5,821 nucleotides of DNA from H2-BAC3 sp045863035 (GCA_045863035.1 BTUV01000140.1:1-5821); one strand, 5' to 3'. Numbered from the stretch's first letter, positions 1-5,615 are shown. The notes: generated by a model not told the origin, from the letters alone. Made by a program: numbers and translations.

Positions 1-223
1 GATCATTATTGAGGATACAGCAGCAGGGCAAACTTTCTGCAAACATTCTGGAACACGCCAGGATTTTAAGCCGAAATTTTCATTTCTGAAATAAAATGCG
101 TAATACTAATTGGCAGAAGTCAGGAAGAAATTCCCCTTTTTAAGTTTTTGTTTCTTTTCTTTGTCTCTGATTTTCTTCATAATAATCATTAGTCAATAAC
201 TATTTGCTTAAAATTTTATTCCA
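1..223. other. Left-edge stretch with no recognisable gene
   Basis: Nothing here can be assigned. Two plus-strand frames stay open from the window edge, one to a TGA at 87-89 and one to a TAA at 92-94. Either could be the C-terminal tail of a convergent gene lying outside the window, but roughly 30 codons with no recognised motif cannot decide it. Bases 136-178 are strikingly T-rich on the plus strand. No RNA gene or strong terminator is visible. Confidence 0.5.
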
Positions 224-271
224 ATCCGCATTAATCCGAGCTGCATGGGCATCCGTTTAAAATCAGCGTGC
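224..271 (+). repeat. Pair of degenerate ATCCG-type repeat units
   Basis: Two related 21-base units lie at 224-244 and 251-271. Both start ATCCG, have a T/A-rich centre followed by AATC, and end in a G-rich part finishing TGC. The TTAATC core of the first unit also occurs in the reverse complement of the 17-base repeat at the other end of the window. The units are degenerate and function is unknown. Confidence 0.5.
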
Positions 272-284
272 CGTGTGCGGGTAC

Positions 285-317
285 AAGGACAATAAGGACT
301 CAAAGGACATCAAGGAT
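285..317 (+). repeat. Nine-base-period AAGGAC array
   Basis: AAGGAC occurs at 285-290, 294-299 and 303-308, with a one-base variant AAGGAT at 312-317. The spacing is exactly nine bases each time and the three intervening bases vary (AAT, TCA, ATC). A period of nine would preserve a reading frame, but there is no start or ribosome-binding site, so it is better read as an intergenic tandem repeat. Confidence 0.7.
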
Positions 318-336
318 AAAAATATCATAACCTAAC

Positions 337-440
337 CTTTGCGCCTTCTCGTCTTTGCGCGAGTGGTTTGCGCGGCTTGGTTCAAAACTTAGCGGTACTT
401 CGCGCTAAACTTTGCGGACTTTGCGTTTAAATTCTTCGCA
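337..440 (+). repeat. CTTNGCG degenerate repeat array
   Basis: Nine heptamers matching or close to CTTTGCG fall within about 100 bases: exact copies at 337, 353, 410 and 419, and variants at 345 (CTTCTCG), 366 (GTTTGCG), 388 (CTTAGCG), 398 (CTTCGCG) and 434 (CTTCGCA). Spacing is irregular, with 8 to 10 bases between many neighbours. From memory, CTTTGCG/CTTAGCG strings recur between genes in Bacteroidota-like genomes; that recall is unverified here. There is no coding signal. Confidence 0.75.
389..408 (-). terminator. Weak candidate hairpin downstream of glgP
   Basis: TTAGCG at 389-394 pairs perfectly with CGCTAA at 403-408 across an eight-base loop. On the minus strand the stem is followed by GTTTTG, a run of only four T. 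It lies about 100 bases past the glgP stop. The stem is short and sits inside the CTTNGCG array, so it may only reflect the repeat sequence. No better terminator for the operon was found. Confidence 0.2.
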
Positions 441-483
441 GTGAGAAGCACACATAATGCAGTTAATATAAAACACTCCCCCA

Positions 484-511
484 TTCATACTTCATACTTC
501 ATACTTCATAC
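484..511. repeat. Four perfect TTCATAC heptamers over the glgP stop codon
   Basis: Perfect tandem copies of TTCATAC lie at 484-490, 491-497, 498-504 and 505-511. On the minus strand the unit is GTATGAA, and the copy at 505-511 supplies the last sense codon (GTA, Val) and the TGA stop of glgP. Three units equal seven codons, so the same frame meets a second TGA in the fourth copy (487-485). Gain or loss of copies beyond the first would not change the protein. Confidence 0.9.
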
Positions 512-2986
512 GATGTTTATTTTAACCGGCTTTACGTTCCAGATATTATTTGCGTAATCCATAATCGAACGGTCGCTTGAGAATTTACCTACGCGGGCTA
601 CGTTAAGCACTGATTTCTTTGTCCACTCATCTTTGTTTTTGTAGAGCTCGTTAACTCTGTCCTGACAGTCTATATACGCGCGGTAGTCTGCAAAGAGGAG
701 GTAATAATCTATATTCATCAGACCATCGATCATCGGCTTAAAGAGTCCGGGTTCAAGACGGTTAAAGTAGTTATGCTCAATCATGTCAATCACACGCCTC
801 AGTTCAGCATCTTTTTCATAATACTCGCGGGGGTTGTAACCGGTTTTCTTCATTGCTGCTACTTCATCAGAAAGTAAACCGAAAATAAAGATATTTTCAT
901 CACCCACTTCTTCACGGATTTCAACATTCGCGCCGTCCATCGTGCCGATAGTAAGTGCACCATTAAGCGCAAATTTCATATTGCCTGTGCCTGATGCTTC
1001 AAGTCCGGCGGTGGAAATTTGTTCCGAAAGGTCAGCGGCGGGAATAATTTTCTCAGCCAGAGTAACTGAATAATTCTTCAGGAAGATTACTTTTAACTTA
1101 TCACCGATATCAGGGTCGTTATTCACCACGTCACTTACGCAGTTAATCAGTTTGATAACCTGCTTTGCCTGAACGTAAGCCGGAGCCGCTTTACCCGCAA
1201 AGATAACTGTCCGAGGAACCACATCCAGATTCGGGTTGTCTTTTATCCGGTTATACATTGTTATTACATGCAGCACATTTAATAACTGGCGTTTGTATTC
1301 ATGGAATCTCTTTACCTGCACATCAAACATCGAGTCAGGGTTAATTACCACATAATGCTCTTTTTGTATATACTCAATCAGATGCTGCTTATTCTGTTGT
1401 TTTACTGCTCTCCAGTTATCAAGAAATTGTTTGTCTTTAGTAAACTTTTCAAGTTTCTTCAGTTTATCAAGTTCGGTAATCCACTCATCGCCAATCTTAT
1501 CCGTGATAATTTGGGCAAGATTCGGATTCGCTGTTTTAAGCCATCTTCTTGGCGTGATGCCGTTTGTTACATTTTTAAATTTCCGGGGGAAGAGTGCATA
1601 AAAATGCGCAAAGATGGTTTTCTTCAGAATTTCAGTGTGAAGAGCTGCAACGCCGTTAATAGAGCTGCTCCCCACGATTGCAAGATTAGCCATGCGCACA
1701 CGTTTTTCATCACCTTCTTTTATAATTGAAAGCGCTTTGATGATATCGCTATCCTGTGTATATCTCATCCTCACATCATCAAGAAAGCGCTGATTAATTT
1801 CGTAGATGATCTGCATGTGACGCGGCAGAAGGTCCTGTAAGATACTCACGGACCATTCTTCAAGCGCTTCGGGTACTACAGTATGATTGGTATAAGCAAA
1901 TACGTTTGTTGTTATCTTCCAGGCCTCATCCCAGCCGAGCCCTTCCTGATCAAGCAGTATGCGCATCAGTTCCGGTATTGCGATAACCGGATGTGTATCA
2001 TTTAACTGAATGGCGGTCTTCTCAGCAAACTGACCGAAACCATTGTGATTAATTTTATACTTACGGATGATATCCTGCAGCGAGGCAGTCACAAAAAAGT
2101 ATTGCTGTTTCAGGCGGAGGAACTTACCTTCAACATACGTATCATTTGGATAAAGTACCTTTGAGATATTTTCTGATTCATTCTTCGCTTCAACAGAGGC
2201 AAGATAGTTACCGGAGTTAAAATCTTTAAAATCAAACTCCTGTGTTGCCTTTGCAGCCCAGAGACGCAGATTGTTTACCGTATTGTTATTATAGCCCGGA
2301 ACAGGAACATCATATCCAACCGCCAGAACATCATCAGTATTAACCCAGTTAAAGTGCAGCTTACCGTTTTCATCGGTAAATACTTTAACTTCGCCAAAGA
2401 ACTGCACCCGATAAGTCAGCTCGCGTCTGAGAATTTCCCACGGGTTGCCATAGCTCAGCCAGTTGTCAGGATGCTCAACCTGATTACCGTTTTCAATATC
2501 CTGACGGAAGATGCCATACTCATACCGGATGCCATAACCAAATGCAGGAAGCTCACGTGTTGCCATTGAATCAAGATAACATGCTGCCAGACGGCCAAGA
2601 CCGCCATTGCCCAGAGCCATATCATGCTCAATATCAATAATATCTTCAAGTTTATTTTTATCGCGCAGGAGGATGTCGCGGCATTCTTCATAAAAACCCA
2701 TATTGATAAGCGCGTTCCCCATCAGACGTCCCATAAGGAACTCAAGCGAAAGATAATAAACACGCTTGGTATCCTGCTGTTTATATATATGCTGTGTTCG
2801 CAGCCATTTTCTTATTAAACGGTCGCGAATGGAAAGCGCTAACGAGTAGTAATAATCATCTTTGGTGGCGGTGTAACGGTCTTTAACAAGGATGAATTCA
2901 AGGTGTTCAGCAAACTGATTAGAAAGTGAATAGCTCTCAAGAGTTTCGCTGTCAGTAAAAAATATTGAGGTGTCTTCCTTCTTCAT
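506..2986 (-). CDS. glgP: Glycogen/alpha-glucan phosphorylase
   Basis: This cytoplasmic PLP enzyme of glycosyltransferase family 35 removes terminal glucose from glycogen or maltodextrin by phosphorolysis, giving glucose 1-phosphate. At 826 residues it has normal bacterial length and is intact. The N-terminal block has YYLSLEFLMGR (78-88), and TNHTVVPEALEEW (366-378) carries the active-site His368. The C-terminal domain has KRFHEYKRQ (559-567), with Arg560 and Lys565 matching the phosphate-contacting pair, and EASGTGNMK (663-671), where Lys671 should bind PLP. The serine phosphorylation segment of animal enzymes is absent, as expected for an unregulated bacterial form. The ATG is preceded by AAAGGA five bases upstream. 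It lies 72 bases after rfbC, the widest gap in the block, so it may be a late operon gene or partly independent. The symbol malP is possible; sequence alone does not separate glycogen from maltodextrin preference. Confidence 0.97.
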   Translation of the reverse strand: MKKEDTSIFFTDSETLESYSLSNQFAEHLEFILVKDRYTATKDDYYYSLALSIRDRLIRKWLRTQHIYKQQDTKRVYYLSLEFLMGRLMGNALINMGFYEECRDILLRDKNKLEDIIDIEHDMALGNGGLGRLAACYLDSMATRELPAFGYGIRYEYGIFRQDIENGNQVEHPDNWLSYGNPWEILRRELTYRVQFFGEVKVFTDENGKLHFNWVNTDDVLAVGYDVPVPGYNNNTVNNLRLWAAKATQEFDFKDFNSGNYLASVEAKNESENISKVLYPNDTYVEGKFLRLKQQYFFVTASLQDIIRKYKINHNGFGQFAEKTAIQLNDTHPVIAIPELMRILLDQEGLGWDEAWKITTNVFAYTNHTVVPEALEEWSVSILQDLLPRHMQIIYEINQRFLDDVRMRYTQDSDIIKALSIIKEGDEKRVRMANLAIVGSSSINGVAALHTEILKKTIFAHFYALFPRKFKNVTNGITPRRWLKTANPNLAQIITDKIGDEWITELDKLKKLEKFTKDKQFLDNWRAVKQQNKQHLIEYIQKEHYVVINPDSMFDVQVKRFHEYKRQLLNVLHVITMYNRIKDNPNLDVVPRTVIFAGKAAPAYVQAKQVIKLINCVSDVVNNDPDIGDKLKVIFLKNYSVTLAEKIIPAADLSEQISTAGLEASGTGNMKFALNGALTIGTMDGANVEIREEVGDENIFIFGLLSDEVAAMKKTGYNPREYYEKDAELRRVIDMIEHNYFNRLEPGLFKPMIDGLMNIDYYLLFADYRAYIDCQDRVNELYKNKDEWTKKSVLNVARVGKFSSDRSIMDYANNIWNVKPVKINIV

Positions 2987-2998
2987 CGTAGTCCTTTC

Positions 2999-3027
2999 TT
3001 CCTGTAAATAATGTTCTGTTCCTGTAA
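2999..3027. promoter_or_regulatory. Direct repeat TTCCTGTAA x2 in the rfbC-glgP gap
   Basis: TTCCTGTAA occurs perfectly at 2999-3007 and 3019-3027, start to start 20 bases, near two helical turns. It sits in the only long gap of the block, just upstream of the glgP ribosome-binding site (AAAGGA, 2992-2997). This arrangement suits a protein site on one DNA face or a small repeat in the glgP leader. No regulator is known from the sequence. Confidence 0.3.
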
Positions 3028-3058
3028 TTCCAAACAGATACCCCTAATTTAGCAATCT

Positions 3059-3622
3059 TTATCCTTTTGCGATGTGCCAGTGGAAATCTTTTTCAATTTG
3101 CGAAAAAGGTGTGGCTTCTTTATCTTTCTCTGAAACCAGAGGATTTTCAATCTGCCAGTTTATACCTAAATCCGGGTCAGAAAAGAGGATTGCCCGCTCA
3201 TCCGGCTTGCTGTAACGCGCCGTGCATTTGTAGTAAAACACGGCCTCATCACTCAGTACTGAGAATCCATGAGCAAAACCGGGCGGTATCCAAAGCATGG
3301 TTGCATTTTCAGCGGAAAGCTCAACCCAGGCATACTTACCAAAGGTGGGCGAGCCGAATCGGATATCAACCGCGACATCCATTACCTTCCCCTGAAGCAC
3401 CTGGCAAAGCTTCCCCTGCGCATGATCGCCAACCTGATAATGAAGTCCGCGCACAGTTCCTTTTTTAGACTTTGAGATATTATCCTGAAAAAACTGATCG
3501 GGGATTCCCGCTTCAGCAAAACGCTCTTTATGAAAACATTCAAAAAAGTAACCGCGGCTGTCTGTATATACGTTATGTTTAATAACTTTAAGACCGCTGA
3601 TTTCTAAATCTGTAACCTGCAC
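3059..3622 (-). CDS. rfbC: dTDP-4-dehydrorhamnose 3,5-epimerase
   Basis: This cupin-fold enzyme (RmlC) epimerises C3 and C5 of dTDP-4-keto-6-deoxy-D-glucose, the third step of dTDP-L-rhamnose synthesis. It has 187 residues, normal for the family. DSRGYFFE begins at residue 21 and VRGLHYQ spans 57-63, with catalytic base His61. Tyr131 in YYK lies 70 residues on, the spacing expected for the catalytic Tyr, and Asp167 in SEKD matches the dyad aspartate. WIPPGFAHGF (111-120) is the conserved cupin strand. The start is GTG, since no in-frame ATG lies nearby and AAGGA stands six bases upstream; the family's usual N-terminus supports it. The start is 11 bases after the rfbA stop, so translation is probably coupled. 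An alternative 3-only or 5-only epimerase for another deoxysugar cannot be excluded, but RmlC is the natural reading beside rfbA. Confidence 0.95.
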   Translation of the reverse strand: MQVTDLEISGLKVIKHNVYTDSRGYFFECFHKERFAEAGIPDQFFQDNISKSKKGTVRGLHYQVGDHAQGKLCQVLQGKVMDVAVDIRFGSPTFGKYAWVELSAENATMLWIPPGFAHGFSVLSDEAVFYYKCTARYSKPDERAILFSDPDLGINWQIENPLVSEKDKEATPFSQIEKDFHWHIAKG

Positions 3623-3628
3623 GTGTTT

Positions 3629-3633
3629 TCCTT
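3629..3633 (-). promoter_or_regulatory. Ribosome-binding site fixing the rfbC GTG start
   Basis: AAGGA lies six bases before the GTG at 3622-3620, directly after the rfbA TAA stop (3636-3634). The same AAGGA motif at the same spacing precedes rfbA (4514-4510). It supports GTG as the true start and suggests that ribosomes finishing rfbA reinitiate on rfbC. Confidence 0.7.
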
Positions 3634-4503
3634 TTATTCAGATTCTGTAAGTACGCGCTCAAGGTAAGAGCGATACATACTCTTTGGGGTTGAGTCTATC
3701 AGTTTCGCGAATTCTGTTTTACTGATAAATCCTTTGTTAAAAGCAATTTCCTCAACGCAGGCAATCTTTAATCCCTGTCGCTCTTCAATTACGCCAAAGA
3801 AGTTAGAGGCCTGAAGCAATGCCTCCGGAGTTCCGGTATCAAGCCATGCAACACCGCGTCCGATTTTTTCGACACGCAGTTCACCCATTTCAAGATAGGT
3901 TTTGTTCACGTCTGTGATTTCAAGTTCACCCCGTCCGGAGGGCTTTAGATTTTTTGATATATCAATTACACGGTTATCATATACATAAAGTCCGGGTACG
4001 GCAAAGTTAGATTTTGGTTTAAGCGGTTTTTCCTCAATGGAAAGCACTTTGCCGGATTGATCAAACTCAACAATACCATAACGCTCCGGGTCTGTTACGC
4101 GATAGCCGAACACGGTTGCCCCGGGGGCTGTATTTGTTATGCTGCGATAGAAAAAATCCAAATAACCATAAAATATATTATCACCAAGAATAAGTGATAC
4201 CGGGTCTTTCCCGATAAACTGTTCACCAATGATAAATGATTCAGCTATTCCGTTCGGTGCTGCCTGACGCGCATATTCAATATTCACACCAAAATGCCTG
4301 CCGTCTCCAAAAAGTTTTTGATAGAGAGGTATGGTTTCATCATTGGAGATAATAAGTATATCCTTAATACCTCCGAGCATGAGTACTGAAAGCGGATAAT
4401 ATATAAGCGGCTTATCATAGATGATAGTAAGCTGCTTGCTGTAAACTTTTGTAATGGGATAAAGGCGTGATCCTGATCCGCCCGCGAGTATGATGCCTTT
4501 CAT
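3634..4503 (-). CDS. rfbA: Glucose-1-phosphate thymidylyltransferase
   Basis: RmlA joins glucose 1-phosphate and dTTP to give dTDP-glucose and pyrophosphate, the first step of dTDP-rhamnose and other dTDP-deoxysugar pathways. It has 289 residues, typical length. The nucleotide-binding signature is LAGGSGSRLYPIT (6-18), with Ser where most members have Thr, followed by SKQL (Lys23) and YDKPLIYYPLS. LGDN (107-110) gives metal ligand Asp108, EEKP (157-160) gives Lys159, and WLDTGT (220-225) gives the second metal aspartate Asp222. RGELEITDVN (191-200) is also typical. The segment QAAPNGIAESF (80-90) departs from the common PDGLAQAF form, so this is a somewhat diverged branch, but no catalytic residue is lost. 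AAGGA lies six bases before the ATG; the gene begins 18 bases after the galE stop. The substrate is the product of GlgP, encoded two genes downstream. Confidence 0.95.
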   Translation of the reverse strand: MKGIILAGGSGSRLYPITKVYSKQLTIIYDKPLIYYPLSVLMLGGIKDILIISNDETIPLYQKLFGDGRHFGVNIEYARQAAPNGIAESFIIGEQFIGKDPVSLILGDNIFYGYLDFFYRSITNTAPGATVFGYRVTDPERYGIVEFDQSGKVLSIEEKPLKPKSNFAVPGLYVYDNRVIDISKNLKPSGRGELEITDVNKTYLEMGELRVEKIGRGVAWLDTGTPEALLQASNFFGVIEERQGLKIACVEEIAFNKGFISKTEFAKLIDSTPKSMYRSYLERVLTESE

Positions 4504-4521
4504 GTACTTTCCTTATATATA

Positions 4522-5490
4522 TTAATATCGTTTGTTTTGCAGCCAGTTCCAGGCGTGGTTAAGTATATCTTCTATGTTATACTGCGGTTTCCAGCCAAGC
4601 GCTTCAACTGCTTTTTTGTTATCAGCCACAAGTACCGCGGGGTCACCCGGTCTTCTTGGGGCTATATCTGCTTTAATTTTTTTGCCGGAAATTATTTCAC
4701 TCCGTGTAATAATTTCTTTCACTGAGTTCCCCTGCCCTGTGCCGAGGTTCAATACAAAATTTTTCTTTTCTTTCATCACTTTCTCAACCGCAAGAATATG
4801 CGCCGAGGCAAGGTCGTCAATATGAATATAGTCACGGATGCACGTGCCATCCGGAGTTGGATAGTCATCACCAAAAATCTTCACCGAAGTTCCGTTCTGT
4901 GCCGCCATCAGCACCAGCGGAATCAGGTGCGGCTCCGGGTCATGGCTTTCACCCATCGAGCCATCCGGTGCTGCGCCCGCCGCGTTAAAGTAACGAAGAG
5001 CTGCATAATTCAGCATCCCGGCAGCGGAACAGTCCTCAAGAGCTTTTTCAATCTGGGCTTTGGTTTCTGCGTAAGTATTCATTGGCTTTACCGGCTCAGA
5101 TTCGGTAATCGGTACGGTAACAGGATTTCCATATAGCGAACAGGTGGAAGAAAACACGATATTGCGGCAGCCATTCCGGGTCATGCTCTCCAAAAACCGG
5201 ATTGAAGACGCAGTGTTATTATAATAGTATAAGAGGGGCTCGGTATTGGACTCTCCCACATAGGCATAAGCTGCAAAATGGATAACCGCATCCGGGCGAT
5301 AGGTCTGAAAAACCTTATCCATAGCCGGGTCATCGATTGAGATTTCCACAAAGTGTGCACCCTCCGGAATTGCCGGCTTGTTCCCCCGTGAGAGGTTATC
5401 AGCCACAACAACATTATACCCTTTATTTAGCAAAAAATGCACCGTCCGCGAGCCGATATAACCCGCGCCACCCGTTACCAGAATTGTCAT
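4522..5490 (-). CDS. galE: UDP-glucose 4-epimerase
   Basis: This NAD-dependent extended short-chain dehydrogenase interconverts UDP-glucose and UDP-galactose. It has 322 residues, slightly shorter than the 338 of E. coli GalE. The Rossmann motif GGAGYIGS is at 7-14 with Asp31 at the end of strand 2. HFAAYAYVGES (71-81), SSTCSLYG (114-121, Thr116 in the catalytic Ser/Thr place), Tyr140-xxx-Lys144, FNAAGA (168-173), DYPTPDGTCIRDYIH (209-223) and RRPGDPA (279-285) follow in order. AYAYVGES and SSTC resemble the rhizobial ExoB and plant UDP-arabinose 4-epimerase branch more than E. coli GalE, so a role in polysaccharide precursor supply fits. The residue aligned with E. coli Tyr299 is Leu287, which may allow UDP-GlcNAc. 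The ATG fits the family start exactly, but no good Shine-Dalgarno precedes it. It is first in the operon. Confidence 0.93.
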   Translation of the reverse strand: MTILVTGGAGYIGSRTVHFLLNKGYNVVVADNLSRGNKPAIPEGAHFVEISIDDPAMDKVFQTYRPDAVIHFAAYAYVGESNTEPLLYYYNNTASSIRFLESMTRNGCRNIVFSSTCSLYGNPVTVPITESEPVKPMNTYAETKAQIEKALEDCSAAGMLNYAALRYFNAAGAAPDGSMGESHDPEPHLIPLVLMAAQNGTSVKIFGDDYPTPDGTCIRDYIHIDDLASAHILAVEKVMKEKKNFVLNLGTGQGNSVKEIITRSEIISGKKIKADIAPRRPGDPAVLVADNKKAVEALGWKPQYNIEDILNHAWNWLQNKRY

Positions 5491-5519
5491 CCAAACTCGA
5501 TTTTTTTTTACGATTTACA
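5491..5519 (-). promoter_or_regulatory. Short A-rich galE leader without Shine-Dalgarno
   Basis: If transcription begins about five to seven bases past the promoter's TATTTTTG, the leader is close to 28 bases. It contains a run of nine A on the minus strand (plus strand T at 5501-5509) and only a weak GAG before the ATG. A-rich leaders lacking Shine-Dalgarno are common in Bacteroidota, whereas rfbA, rfbC and glgP downstream all carry AAGGA. Confidence 0.45.
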
Positions 5520-5523
5520 GCCC

Positions 5524-5553
5524 CAAAAATAAAGAAAAGAGGGGTGTTTTCAA
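5524..5553 (-). promoter_or_regulatory. Bacteroidota-type promoter for galE-rfbA-rfbC
   Basis: On the minus strand TTG (5553-5551) is followed after 19 bases by TATTTTTG (5531-5524). This fits the Bacteroidota primary sigma consensus TTG, 17-23 bases, TAnnTTTG, with all six fixed bases of the -7 element matched. The predicted start near 5517-5519 leaves a short leader to the galE ATG at 5490. The -33 element is TTG preceded by A, not the fuller TTTG. It is the only good match I found upstream of the block. Confidence 0.6.
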
Positions 5554-5558
5554 TGTAA

Positions 5559-5586
5559 TTGAGAATAGAAAATGGAGAATTGATAA
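5559..5586 (+). repeat. Degenerate heptamer array TNGANAA
   Basis: Four consecutive seven-base units read TTGAGAA (5559), TAGAAAA (5566), TGGAGAA (5573) and TTGATAA (5580), and a partial CTGA follows. The array begins five bases upstream of the galE -33 element. It shares its period, though not its sequence, with the TTCATAC array at the far end of the operon. Strings like this recur between genes in Bacteroidota by recall; function is unknown. Confidence 0.6.
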
Positions 5587-5615
5587 CTGACGGGTTTGGG
5601 TGTGGTCAGGTATTT

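Noticed and set aside
2..94. C-terminal end of a convergent plus-strand gene
   Set aside because: Two frames are equally open for about 30 codons to stops at 87-89 and 92-94; neither shows a motif, so the tail cannot be called.
123..141. Plus-strand terminator GGAA-GAAA-TTCC followed by a T run
   Set aside because: The GAAA loop and T run are suggestive, but the stem is only four pairs, half of them A-T, two C separate it from the T run, and no gene is shown to end before it.
1301..1729. Plus-strand open frame of 142 codons opposite glgP
   Set aside because: It lies wholly antisense to the well-supported glgP sequence, and its protein is low-complexity and matches no family I recognise. Shorter antisense frames at 2354-2569 and 2624-2818 are rejected for the same reason.
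2987..3058. Separate promoter for glgP
   Set aside because: TTTG at 3034-3031 with TATTTAC at 3010-3004 gives the right spacing but poorly matches TAnnTTTG, and the leader would be only about a dozen bases. Other combinations in the gap have wrong spacing.
3067..3468. Plus-strand open frame of 133 codons opposite rfbC
   Set aside because: It is antisense to rfbC, rich in Pro, Arg and Cys, and has no domain signature; it is a shadow of the real gene.
4532..5136. Plus-strand open frames opposite galE
   Set aside because: All overlap the conserved galE motifs on the other strand and have no recognisable product.
506..5490. A new defence, secretion or mobile system
   Set aside because: All four proteins are ordinary, intact carbohydrate enzymes; no transposase, nuclease, toxin or unknown domain is encoded in the window.
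5337..5558. Plus-strand frame of 73 codons spanning the galE start and leader
   Set aside because: It overlaps the galE Rossmann motif in antisense and crosses the promoter and A-run; its composition is not protein-like.
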